Origin: Fragilariopsis cylindrus CCMP1102
Taxonomy: Eukaryota; Bacillariophyta; Bacillariophyceae; Bacillariales; Bacillariaceae
Assembly (NCBI GenBank): GCA_900095095.1
Contig: FMBT01000477.1
Span: 16,399 to 80,398, forward strand
DNA: 64,000 nucleotides
Direction: 5' to 3'
The position numbers and the translations under genes were made by a program. The first letter of the stretch is position 1, and every line of letters starts with the position of its first letter. Below are positions 1 to 12,084 of this stretch, in pieces. The notes under the pieces are model-generated. The model saw only the letters and a list, made by a program, of their open reading frames with translations. It ran no database searches and was not told the DNA's origin.

Positions 1-107
1 ATACAATTGCATTAAAACAACACAACAGGTAAATCAATACAGTACGTAATATAGTACGTAATATATATATATATATATATAGTAACATAACATAACATAA
101 AACGTAC

Positions 108-386
108 CTTTGAATAATCTTCTTTTAATACACCTTGACTATATCTTCTTAATACAGTAAATAATGAATTTTGTAAACATAATACAATTAATACCATTAA
201 ACGTGTACTATTCATATAACTTGTTATCGTTGATAAAAACGTCGGCATCATATTACAACAAATAATATTATTATTATTTGATTTTGATTTTGATTTTGAT
301 AATGCTGATGCTGATGCTGATGCTGATGTTAATGATATTAAATTTTCGTGACTGTTAGTTTTTTTAGTAGAACGATGAAACAGCAT
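108..386 (-). CDS. Nucleotide-sugar transporter (SLC35A-like), first exon, gene continues past left edge
   Basis: The exon starts at the ATG at 386 and encodes about 93 residues. A Ser/Ala and Ser/Lys/Asn low-complexity leader (repeat TCAGCA-type codons at 302-330) is followed by a hydrophobic segment, then LQNSLFTVLRRYSQ, which resembles the first membrane helix and loop of Golgi UDP-galactose/CMP-sialic acid transporters (Nuc_sug_transp family). The exon ends in TCAAAG at 108 followed by a GTACGT donor (107-102) in phase 0; the intron holds a TA dinucleotide run and leaves the window. Members of this family exchange nucleotide sugars for nucleoside monophosphates in the Golgi membrane. The assignment rests on about 35 residues, so the family is likely but the substrate cannot be told. 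Confidence 0.6.
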
Positions 387-795
387 ATCCCTCCCCCTCC
401 TCTTTCTTTCTTTCTTTCTTTTTCTCTTGTTGGCTGCCTACTTTTTTGCTTTTCTTGCTTGCTTGGTCTTGCTTCGTTTTTCTTGATTAATTAACCTGTA
501 GTAGTAGCAAAATAGTAGTACCTGTAGACACTTGACTTGAGATGACATGACTTGCGTTTGCGATGAGAGGAAAAAAAGAGCGATAGAATATATATTAAAG
601 GTCAGATCCTTCGGATTCACGCGCAAAGGTTGCTTCCATACGTGGATAAAAATAAAATATCGATGCATGCAGGACTGCATACAGTGTTATTATGATGGCA
701 TCCAGTAAATTATTGATTTTAAATTTATATTTGGATCATTATGTTTGATTTCTTCGATCTTCGAATCAATCAATCGAATGAAGGAATGAATGAAT

Positions 796-821
796 TCAAT
801 CCAATCCAATCCAATCCAATC
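796..821. repeat. (CCAAT)n microsatellite
   Basis: About five tandem copies of CCAAT. The same unit recurs in an intron at about 30467-30497. Confidence 0.9.
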
Positions 822-909
822 TTCGAAAAAGAAAACCAAATCGTTCAAATACAATCTTGCAATGATAAAAGTCCATCGCAATCGAATTGAATCTGCGGTA
901 CAGTAGTGC

Positions 910-962
910 TGCGTTGCGTTGCGTTGCGTTGAGTTGAGTTGAGTTGAGTTGCGTTGTGTTGA
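910..962. repeat. (GCGTT)/(GAGTT) pentanucleotide array
   Basis: Four GCGTT units, four GAGTT units, then GCGTT, GTGTT and a partial unit. The unit changes by single bases inside one array. Confidence 0.9.
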
Positions 963-1027
963 GTGTCCTATTTCTGTTTGTTGTATGCATATTGAAACGT
1001 TTGTTCGTCGTCAGATAATAAGGGAAT

Positions 1028-1055
1028 GTTGTGTTGTGTTGTGTTGTGTTGTGTT
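1028..1055. repeat. (GTTGT)n microsatellite
   Basis: Five to six tandem copies of a five-base unit related to the array 70 bases upstream. Confidence 0.9.
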
Positions 1056-1468
1056 AGAATGAATCAAATTATAATCAAATTATAATTACACCAATCATTA
1101 ATTATGGCTATGGAATGCCTGGGCCTATAACAACAATAATAACGATAACAGTAACAATAATAGTAGCAAATGTTTACCTGCACCGTGAGTGTAAAGTGGT
1201 ACGTACTGTAGTCAACACTAATCCCTCTATATTATGATTGATCAATTAATTATAATGAACTATATTATCATAGATGGTGTATAAATAACAGTATAGAGTA
1301 TACAAGCAGGGCCTACAGTAAATTTTGGTAATAGCTAGCTAGATCCAATATACAAATGGCTAATATCTCCTAGTAGTGGAAGAGGTCGTAACATATTATT
1401 ATCCGTGCAATATCTTTAGTGATTTATAATATGATATTAGCCGCGAAGGATTCGATTCATTCTTTTTA

Positions 1469-4400
1469 TTACTCATCTACCGTTTCTGTTTTGTGCAAAG
1501 AACGAGCACGCATCGCAGCTAAATCTTTAGTACCAAAACCTTTCCCAGGTTTTCCACCACGACCTGTTTGCATCTGTTGTTTTGGAGATGAAGAAGATTC
1601 TTCTTTCTGTACTTCGTCGTCCTTCTTCTCTGTTCCTGTTTCTGATGTGTGCTCGCTGGATTCTCCATTCTTTGGTAAGCCGGTCCCTTGCTTCGATTGT
1701 TCAGCATTCGGCCTCTCCAGTTGCTTGGTTAGATTCGTACTATTCTCTTTTGTCTTAGTCTCCTCTTCGGAAGTGGAATCGCCTAAGACCGGATTGTTGG
1801 ATTGAACTATATCATTATCTATTTTCGATGTGGTAGTCGAATTGTTCTCGGTAGGAGTCGTTTCAACCTTTTCTTCTTCGGATGGCTCCTTTTGACTCGC
1901 TGCCCGTGCCATGAGGGCTGCTAGATTTTTTGCACCTCTGCCTGCACCGGACCTTTGTGGTTCCGGTGGTGCATTGGTAGTTGTATTTCCGATCTGCTTC
2001 TCGGTCAAAGTAGCAGGAGCTACATGAGTACTCGCTTGGATTTTCTTCTCAGTTCCTTTTGTTTCGTTTGCGGATGAAGGTTTGCATAAAGCTAATTGTT
2101 GTTGAATCGGATCTGTTTTCACCACCTGCGACTGTGATTTGTCTACTATCGACGGAGACGGCATTGTAAGTTCTGGTGGAGAAATGACACCGTGCAAATC
2201 AGATCCTAACACCGGTGTTTGAATACCAGCGGGCGACAACTGATGTACGAAAGCTGGAGAATCAGCAACTGAAACTGTCGGATCTGAGCTCTTGCTGCTT
2301 GATCGATGGCCAACGCCAGGAAGTTGAGCTTGGGAAGTTTTTGTGACTTTCTCTTCTTCGTGTTGAGACGTTGGTCTTGGCTGTCGACTTGTTTCCGCCT
2401 TATTTTCAACAGATCTGATATGAGATACCCGCGTCTTCTTCTCTTCTGGTTTGCGGTTCTTTGCCATATCCATTATGTTGTTCGATATAAAGCCCTGAAC
2501 ATCTCTAAAATCGTTCCCCGCAATAAATGAAGGCATTGAGTTGAAGGCAGATAGAAAGGTTTGTTCAATAGATACTCTCGAGACAGAACCTCCGGTAGAC
2601 CCGATATGACCAGAGGGTAACAAATTCAGCGCTGAAAAGATATCCATAGAGTTAAGTTGTTTCTTCAGTCCAATTTCTTCTTCTTCTCGTAGAGCAGTCG
2701 CATTCTTCCCTTTAGATTCCTTTCTTAACTTATTTGCGACCGAGCTCAACAAATTTGGATAATGCAACGATTGAGGGTAGATTTCAGCTTTCTCCGTACA
2801 TATCTTAAATTTGATCGAATCATTCAATATATTCTTGACGTGTTCTTTCAGGGCTACAGTCAATACCCACATAGCGTTGTCGGTGACTTTCAGTCCATTT
2901 TCTTCCGCAGTATCTCGGAAGAAGGGGTCGACAACTAACGCTCCAGGAATACACGAAGAAGTACATGGGCCGATTGCTTCTTTCTGAGGATTTTGTAGCG
3001 TCTCATATGCTGCATCGTAATGCTGTTCCCATCGTTCTTTATACGGTGTATATTCATCTTGATGAGGGACACTCGAGATATGTAGCATGTCATTCAACGG
3101 ATCGTACAATGGGGTGTTTTCCTTTTTGCATGGCTTCATTGAATTGACAATCTTAGGAATTCTGACACGAGCCTGCCATTTCAAAGGAATGTGCTCTGAC
3201 ACCTCAGAGTATGGAACAAAACTTTTCATTACACGCCTCATAATACCTGCGTACAAGACAAAAATAGATCAAAGAATTAGGATCATATTTGAAGAAACAT
3301 AGAAGACGACGATGAAACATGACTTACCCATGATGAATCTATTGTGAATTTTCCTAAGCCTTTTCGATCTTAAAAATGCAGCAATAGCTTCGTCGCACTG
3401 CTTGGATATGTTAGTGCTCTGCGGACCTGACAAACGAAGGCGAACAGCGTCCCAATAAATACTGAAGATTCGTTCGAAACCCCTGCCGCGATGAATCTGA
3501 CTTCCAACAGAATAAAGCAACATTTTGACACGGTTCATTTTACTTTCGTCAAATCCATTAAAGCTCGAAGGACCTTCAACTGGAGTGGGTCCTCGTTTCG
3601 CTTTTGACATTTCCACCCAAGCAACTTTCGGTTCGCTTTCTTCAGGATTCACGGTTGTTTCTGTTTCAAGTCTCGCACTCAACGTTGATTCGGCTTCATC
3701 GTGTAGTATTCCACTTGCGCTTCTCGATTCCGATGGTCTTTCTATTCCATGAACTTCCGTGGAATTTTCAGTCGATAATTTCTGATTTGGTACCGTTAGA
3801 TGATTTTCTTTGCTATCAAGAAAGTTCTTTATAGAAACTTTTTTGATAGTCTCATCACTGGACTCTATTTGGAGGTTCGTTTCTGGTAGCGGCTCTTTCT
3901 GTGTCCTCGTCTCGTCGGTAGTTTCAATATCCACGCGGGTAACATCTTTTGAATCGACTTTGCCATTGAATCGACCGTATCATCGACCGTATCTTCGACA
4001 TCCATGTGGGTAGCGCCGTCCACATGCACGTCATTAGCGCCGACTGTAAAGACTTTGGCAAGTGTGTCGATTGCGGTCGATGCACTCATTTGAATCGGAT
4101 CTGTATCACGTGATGCCAGTAGACTTGAAGAGACTGGGTCGGAGTCGGCTATGTTCGATTCTTCCGTAGTAGACGTTTTGTTTGATTCTTCCGTAGCAGA
4201 TATTTTAGCATGATTCCTTCCGCTTTCATCGGACTGAGACGAATTTATCTTCGATGAAGTTGATTTGATAATGTTACAAGTTTTTGCATCCGATTCGATG
4301 TCCTCTAACACACCTGTTGCATGCGGTCCATCAGCAACTATCTCCTCATGTTCGTCCTGACCGGCGGTTTGTACCAGAGGTACTTGCTTCTGTGAGTTAG

Positions 4401-6783
4401 CCTCTATATCGTTGCCATCTTCACGGTGGGTATCATTAGTGGCGGTATTCGCAACAATTTCTTCATTTTCTCCTGATTCAATTGACTCGGTAGCAAGCTT
4501 TTCGATTTCAGAGGAGCAATTGGCATTTGACATAGACTCTTCTCGACTAGATTCAGGCTCTTCCTCTTCAATTCCTTCAGTTTCCTTTGACTGTTCTTGC
4601 GACATCGATTCAGTTTTTTTATCGGATACATGGGTGTCGGAAGAGCGATCACTACGATGTGTTTCGTCCTCAGTCAGACTCCCACTATCGGTCGTTGCCG
4701 TTGTATGTTCTTTCACAACCTTTAGTTTATTTTCGCTATCAGTAAAAAGATTCGATTCATCTGTTTTCGCGTGACCAAAAACTTTAACCGATGTTTCCCT
4801 CACAGTTTCGTCGCGTGAGACCATGGTAGTATCATCGGAATCACACGCGATCTTTGATACTAAATTGTTAGCTTTGATTGCTTTTTCGTTTCTGACATTT
4901 TCTCCTTGAATATTGGCAGTATTTGCCGCATTAGTATTGGTATCTTGCTGATCGTTATCGTTCGTTGGAACCATAGACTCCTCAGCGGGACCCAAATTTC
5001 TATCCGATATGTTGTCCTTGAAAGAACTGTAACGTGTACCACTTTCTCCGACAGTTTGAATGTCAACTGCTGCAACAGCCTTTGAGCCTTCACATCCGAC
5101 GACTTTTTCTACTTGACTAGTCACTCCAGAACGTGAAGAGTTCTCAGCCGTTTTTTCTGATTTCAAGTCCGAGAATTCTATTTGACCGTCGTCGGCAAGA
5201 ACTACAGACTTGTCTAATGATCTCATCACAAATATTTCCGTGGCGCCATCGTCAGTACTCTTTGTGTCGACTAGAGTCGTTACTTCGCCGTTAGCTGAGG
5301 CTTTATTGAACGAAGGATCTTCCGCAATTTGTAGTTGATCGATCTGGGGTTTATCTGCCATCACGTTAAATACGTCGTCAACATTTGTAGTGTTCATCGT
5401 TTCAGATATAACACCGACTTGCAGAGCTACATTCGTCGTTGAATTTGTGCGGCTCTTTCCTTCTACCAAATGCAACTTATCTTGCTCATCGTTTTGACTA
5501 ACAGAGATCTCATCTGTATCACTCTCCTTCTTGTCAGCATTAGCATCTGGAATGATATTTTGGACGTCATTATCATCTTTTCCGATCGTTCGAGCACGCT
5601 TCTTTGGTTGCGTCTGCGTTCCTTCTGTTCCATCTTCATCGTGTTGCTCTTCATCGAGAGATGATGACTCAGTAGTATCCGTTTTCCGTTTTATATGTGT
5701 GGTCTCGATAACGTCCCCTGCCTGCTGTGGATCATCGCCCGAATCGTCGGTTGTCACTTTCTTTGACACTAATGATTCAGTCCCTCGATCAATCTCCTCA
5801 ACGGTAATTTTTGACTGTTCGGTGTTTGGTACATTCTTTTCGTCGCGTACATATTTTTCACTTCGATCCAAATCGTCGACAATCGAGATGGCGTCTTCGC
5901 AGATTGGTTCAGTTTTCGCGTCCGTTGCCCTAGCTTTGATATCAATTTCCTCTCTCCGTTGATCTTCTTCCTCGTTGACGTGATTCGCAATTCCAATTTC
6001 AGTTGTTTGCGGGTGAGATTCCTCCGTGTTCGTTGTTGTCGTCGTTACGACATCCCCTGATCTAGGTCGTTTCTTCCCTAAGACAGGTTGTGATAGCGAA
6101 CCTCCGTCGTTCTCCCCAGACTCTGTCTCCGCCTTTCCGATGTCTGTTGCTGTCGCCACAATATTATCGGCAGTACCAACGGCAGTAGATACGAAAATCG
6201 TTGTTGCTACTACCGCAGCAGCATTATTTGGAATTGATGATGATGAAGCTGGTATATCTATCTGTAATTTACTATCCCTTCTAATCGTGCTAGTATAGGG
6301 GCTACCGATAGACGCTACTATTCCCTTTGATTTTATTGCTTCATCTATAACGGTATTACTCTCCTTCTCCTTGCCGATCCCGTTTATTACAACCGGAGGA
6401 GTGGAATGACCAACACTTACGCTGACCGCGTTACTCGTACCATCATTTGATAATGGTTTCTCGTTGGAATGTGTTTCGTCGTTCGTCACGTTGCTATCGA
6501 CATTTGCATTCATGTCTTCAGTAGACGACGACAAAGATTCTTCCTTTGAACTCCTCCTATCTTCTTTCTCAACAGCAATAATCTTAATGCTTGATCCCCC
6601 TTCGCCAAGAACCGTAGACATTGTATTATCTTCGTTCGACTTTGCCTGTACGTTGTGATTCCCTTCCCAGTTGATTTCCGCTACATTTGTCTCCTCAACA
6701 GAGAAAATCTTCTTATTGTTTGATTCCCCTTCGCCAGTAGCAGTAGGCGGTTTATCGTTATCAACTTTCGACTTCTGCGGCAC
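1469..6783 (-). CDS. Ser/Thr/Asp-rich protein with Ada1 (SAGA-Tad1)-like C-terminal region
   Basis: A 972-codon open frame (6783 down to about 3960) of acidic, Ser/Thr/Glu-rich sequence is joined by a one-base frame break near 3950-3985 to a second frame, then through an 81-base GT-AG intron (3247-3327; exon ...ATGG joined to GTATTATG) to the last exon ending at 1469. The segment around 3340-3560 (GFERIFSIYWDAVRLRLSG ... KIHNRFIMGIMRRVM) and the block at about 2800-2920 (AEENGLKVTDNAMWVLTVAL) resemble the two conserved parts of Ada1/TADA1, the SAGA subunit with a histone-fold-type C-terminus. The protein ends with two short Ala-rich repeats (NLAALMARAASQ, DLAAMRARSL). No in-frame ATG is needed at 6783, because the frame upstream stays open after one base shift (see next gene). 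The Ada1 call is moderate; the rest has no recognised domain. Confidence 0.5.
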
Positions 6784-9700
6784 GACGTGTACCTCCCTTC
6801 CCCTCCTAGCTCGTCGATCGTTGTAGAAGTAGAAGCATTTTGATGAGATGAATTCAAACTAGAATTTCCATTTACAACGTCCATTGCGACATCGTTCAAA
6901 TCCGTTGCGATGGTGGTAGAAATAGCTGTGACTTCGGTGGGATTAGCATCAACATTAGCAATAACATCAGCGGGTAGACATTCTACTTCGTCGTCCCGCG
7001 GTACTTGGTCGTAATTCTCTTGAACCTCCTCATCATCTTTTGCAACTTCATTATTTAATGATTCTGAATGAACTAGAGCAGATTCTTCTATGTTAGATCC
7101 CGTCGTCTGCTCGGTTACTTTACACCAGTAACTGATGACAGCGCGGCTAAAGTAGCAGCAGCAGCATTCTTTGCTGCTTCAACAAGGATGTTTCTTTTAT
7201 CTGCAGTTGTTGTGCAAACTGTATCATCTGGTCCACCAATTATCTTTTCTTCTTCCATATTATTTGATTCATTGTGAGATGGCGGTGGAGCGCCACTACC
7301 ACTATTAGCAGAAACAACAGATCCATCATCATCATTATCTTTACTCTTTTTCGGCTCCTTCTTTTCGCGGCGGACGACGGAATCACTTCCATAATCTCCA
7401 TCAGTTTCATTATCGTCATCGAATAGTCTCTCCTCATCATTAGCATTGGTAACAACAACGGCAGCTTCAGCAGCAGCAATAGTAGTAGTAGCTTCTGTCG
7501 CAACCACAACCGCAACTGCCGCCTGTTGTGCTGCAGCTTTTGGGGTGAGCTTTCTCTTTCGTGTGGGTCGCGTACTTGTAGTTTTATTCATCGGATGGTC
7601 CTTCTCCTCCTCCGTTTTACTTTTCGTTTTTGTTATCATATGAATAGGTGATGATTCAGCAGCTTCTCCGTCATCATCATCGTCGTCATCGTCATCGTCG
7701 TATCGTCATCTTTGGTGGGAGGTGAACTCGTCGAATCCATATTCACTGCTACAGAATTGTTATCAGTGACATTTTCTTGAGTAGTTGTCACAACTGCTGC
7801 TCCCCTTGTACTGGCGACAACGACGATCTCGTTATACTGCTCTCCTCCTCTTTCGTCAGTACAACTTCCTTCGTTGTTGATTCTGATTCTGATAATTCCA
7901 TCTCGGATGTTGTTGTTGTTGTTACCCCCTCATCGTCAACTTTCCCTTTGGCGTTGTTGCTGTTTTTTTTGGCTTTTTCCCCGCCTTCTTCTTCTCCATC
8001 AGCAGCAGCATATAGGTTTGATTGATCCGTATTACTATTAGTATTCGTCGATGGCGGCTTCATCACCACGCCAGTCTTCTTCTTCTTCTTGACTGTAAAG
8101 AATTCATCAATTGCTTTCGGTTTCTTCTTGTTAGTCACTGTCGTTGTCGCTGCGACTGATGTTGTTGTTGATGATGAATCATTATTAGCATTCTTGTTAT
8201 TATCTTTATTGGTCTTATTCTTCCCCGTAGTCGTCGATATTGATATTGATGATTCATCGCCACCACCCTTGTTATGATTATTATTTTTGGTGGTGGTGGG
8301 ACTTCCTTTACCTCCTCCACCTTCATCTTTGGTAAAAGTTCCACCAGCGGTAGCAACAATACCCGTTGTTTCACCGTTTTCGACGACTGGAGTATCGTCC
8401 TTGTCATTAACGAATTATCTTTTTTGTTTTCGGTTGTAGTAATTCTCCCCTCCTCCTCCTCCACATTTCTGATTTCATCTTCTTGATCATCAACGGCGGC
8501 TGCTTTTGCTTTTACCGCCGTGGCAGCAGTATTGGTAGTTTGTACAACCGCATTATGTATATCAATTTTCTTTCTTTTCTTCCTCTTGGGGGGTAACACT
8601 ACCACTGAATCCGAATCTGATGGATCATCGACGTCATTCTTTTTATCTTCATCCTTTTCCTCCTCGTCATTGTCATTGTCATTGTCATCATCATTATTAT
8701 CCTTCGCTTTAGTAGTAGATTTAGATTTAGACAATTTGTCATAAGTGCTTGTGATAGTAGTGACAACTCCTCCTCCTTCCCTTGAATTTGGAAAATTTCG
8801 ACGTGTATAAATAGTCATACAAGATTTTTCATGACGTGTTATCCCACGTGAACTAAATTCCTTGTTGCAATTCCGACATTTATACATTGTCGTTGCTGTT
8901 TTTGTTGTAGTAGTTTTTTTCGACTTCTTCTTACGCGGTGGTGGTTGTTTAGCTTTACTTTTACTAACTACTACTTCAACGTCAACGTGAGAAGAAGAAG
9001 GACTCGTAGTATTTAATGATGATGACGATTCATTTTCCTCCTCTTCTTCTTCTTCGTCTTCTTCTTCAACTGGAGAAGAAGAAGATGCATCGGAAGAAAT
9101 ATCATCATTATCATTATCATCATTATCGATATCATCATTGGCATAATCTTTATTATTTGATTTTGATAGTGTTTTTTTCATATCTGGTGATTTTGAGAAT
9201 CTATCACTATACACAGGCATACATTTCCTTTCGTGATGTTTAATACCTTGTGATGCATATAATTTACCACAAGTACGACATTTATATGGTCTAGCAGGAT
9301 CAAATTTTAATCTTAATGCAACCACTAATTGTTTTTCTACCTCTTCATCATCATCATCATCGTCGGCGTTGCCGTCATCATCTTCAATGGGTGGAAGTGG
9401 GGGAGAAGTAGTATCAGAAGAAGATTTCTTCTTTTTCCTTTTCTTCTTCTTTTTAACATCTACCTTGCGTGGGTTCTTTGTTGCTATCGCTGTTGCTTTC
9501 TTCTTCTTTCTAGCACCAGTTGATGAGGAGGCAGAGGCTTGTCGTATTAAGATTGCTATTGGTGTATCATCATCATCATCATCTTCTTCTTCACAATCAT
9601 TATCATCATTAGACTCTTCCTCTCATCGCCATCATCATTGTCTACTTCAGATGACGATGATGATGATTTGTTGTCGTCATTATCGTTTTCAGCATCATTA

Positions 9701-10253
9701 TCAGCATTTCATTGTCATTGCCATTATCATCTTCTTCCACCGACAATGACATTGGCGATTCTTCTTCTTCTTGTTGTTGTGACGGTGGTGTAGGACTATT
9801 ACTACGGGTATTGGGGTGACGTTTACTATTTCTTGAAGGACCACCATTCACCGATGATTGTGATGGTGTAGGATTATTACCTCTTCGTTTATTATGAGAA
9901 GGAGTAGGAGAATGTTGTCTCCTAACTCGTTTTTTAGTAGTACTAGTAGTAGTTGCGGTGTTACTAGCATTAGCATTAGTGGTCGTAGTCGTGGTGTCTT
10001 GTTGTGGATGAGGAGGACCTTTATTACTGGCAGCATTTGAATTTGCATTATTTTTATCATTAGTTGTTGTTGATGATGATGATACAGCAGGACGTTTCCT
10101 TCGACCACGTAATGCTCCCAAAGCAATCTTATTACCATATTCATCTACATAATCATCTTCCAAAAATTTATCAGGTTCTTCATCTGATTTTGGTGGAACA
10201 ACTTCAGGTCGTTCACCTCGTGTTCTGCGACTTATTCTACGTGAGTCTGACAT
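6784..10253 (-). CDS. Low-complexity nuclear-type protein with two C2H2 zinc fingers and a PIP-box-like motif (frame breaks)
   Basis: The start is the ATG at 10253 (MSDSRRISRRTRGERPE). After a basic, Ser/Pro-rich region come two zinc fingers: CRTCGKLYASQGIKHHERKC near 9265 and CRNCNKEFSSRGITRHEKSC near 8870. The histidine spacing looks like C2H-C type. Acidic runs and Lys-rich tracts suggest a nuclear protein. KAIDEFFTVKKKK at about 8095 looks like a PCNA-binding motif without its usual Gln. The frame breaks near 9690, 9625, 8410, 7785, 7700, 7125 and 6800. At each break the acidic or repeat character resumes exactly in another frame (for example at a GGGG run at 7797-7800). The reading then runs without a stop into the gene ending at 1469, so both may be one protein of about 2900 residues. 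Function unknown. Confidence 0.5.
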
Positions 10254-12084
10254 ACTCCTATATCTTTATCTTGTCTTATCTTATGTGTCCCTATCCTTCG
10301 CTGTTCCTTTTACTGTTGCTTTATTATGAATAACAGCGGGGGTGGCAGCAGTGGAGATAGATAGATAGATAGAAACGAGCTTCAAACCAAGAACCGGACG
10401 GGCGGCAATTGATTGATTCTCGATTTTCTTGCTTGTGGGAATAATTTTGAATAAGACTAATCTCTCTTCCAGCTTGAGCAGATTCAAACGGATGGGATGG
10501 GACGAAATAAAAACGCCACACTCGCACTCGTTCTCAAACAGTAACCTCTTGTCTTGACGAAATAATGTCGCCTCTCTCTCTCTCTTCTTGATGGGTGGAT
10601 TTAATTATAGAAAATAAGATAAAGTAGATTATGCTCTTCTAATAGAATGACATGGGGAACGAAGAAAGACGAAGTGAATGAAACATAATCGAATGAATCC
10701 CAAATAGTGAATCAAAACAAAACAAAAAGACAGCAGTGAGTGAGGGGAATTTAATTTAATTTGATCTAATCTTTAATAATCAGAATGAAATCAAAGGAAA
10801 TCAATTAGAATCGAATCGAATATTCCGTCATTCGTTCGTCATAAAAAATACTTGTATCAGACATTTAAAATTAAATATCTTAGATTATTTAAATAGCAAC
10901 CCGCTTCAGAAATTAAATTGAAGTAAATTGGATTGAATTTAACCCCCATTATGTATCCTATCTCTCTCTCTCTCTATCTCTTCGCCAGTCCATAAACGTA
11001 ACAGTAACTCACCAAACTCCTGGGCAACAGCTGTTCTGTTTATCACGTTCGTTTGATCAGGCCCTGCCCAGGATGATCGATTAATTAGCTTTTGTTATAA
11101 ATAAAGAACGGCATACAGATACAAAACAATTGAAACTTACTTCTTAGCTTAGCTTAGCTTAGCTTATCTTAGCTTAGCGTGGTGCGTGGAAGGTAGTAGT
11201 AGCTAGTAGATAGGGTAAATTTTACTCCGCCATGGTCATCAACCTTCCGTCTTCCTCTCAATCAAAAACTTTTATTGCTATTACTGTTATTAACTTCACA
11301 TAAAATCATTGTTTGAAGCAAGCGGCCGAAACTATGAAGACGACGGTTGGTACAACTTGTACATATAGTAGCCATCACTGGTAGTACGTTGCTACGATAA
11401 GGATTCATTCATTCCGTTTGGGGTGAATTAAATAAGAGGGGGCGCGGTAAGTTAGTGCAAATAGTGTGCTTTTCCTCTGATTTGTTTGCCCCCCTCCGTC
11501 CACTCCCCTTGCTTAACTTTCCCCTCTTTAGTCGTGAGTCGAAAATTGAGCAAAAAACTATATTTTCTCCTGACCCCCCGGCCTGGACCATCTTCCGCTC
11601 GGCGAATTACAAAAATTATTAAAAATTACAAATATTCCCCTGACACCCTTACTCGCGCACGGTTTTGCTTGAAAGATGCTTAATGATGACCAATCTTTAA
11701 GCAATCATTAAGGGCATTTAGGCAATCATTGTCAAAGCAAGACGTGTTACAGGCTTTATTGATCATTAGCCGTATTGCGTCATCTTGAACAGGGGCGTAA
11801 TATTATTCGTGAAGGACTAATTCAATCAACTGGACAATGATCGATCGTCACGTGTGGTCTGATTCTGTGAGCGCGCATAAGAAAAAAGAGTAGAAAAACT
11901 TCTCAAGCTGTACTGTAGCAGAAGCCAAGAGAAGACAGAAGCCGCAGGCGCAAATACGGTAACATTTTAAGCGCTGAACGTTACTGTACAAGTTCTACGC
12001 TAACAAATAAAATTGTGTAAAATTTTAAAATTCTAGTGTTTTTACAAAACTAACAAAACAACAAACCAAGCAAGCTAGCACGAG
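10254..12084. other. Divergent intergenic region
   Basis: This lies between two genes transcribed outward and must hold both promoters. I see a (TTAGC)n array at 11143-11178, TACTGTA motifs at 11911-11917 and 11982-11988, and otherwise AT-rich unique sequence. The short open frames around 11409-11683 show no protein family character. Confidence 0.6.
11143..11178. repeat. (TTAGC)n microsatellite
   Basis: About seven copies of a five-base unit, one of them changed to TTATC. Confidence 0.85.

Larger units (their letters stand above)
387..1468. other. Intergenic region with pentanucleotide repeats
   Basis: I see no convincing gene here. It separates the divergently placed 5' end of the transporter gene from the 3' end of the next gene. 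It contains several five-base tandem repeats, listed separately, and an AT-rich stretch from 1060 to 1440. Confidence 0.6.

Noticed and set aside
7446-9749. Several plus-strand Ser/Val/Phe-rich open frames
   Set aside because: They are complements of Asp/Glu/Lys-rich minus-strand coding sequence that contains two clear zinc fingers.
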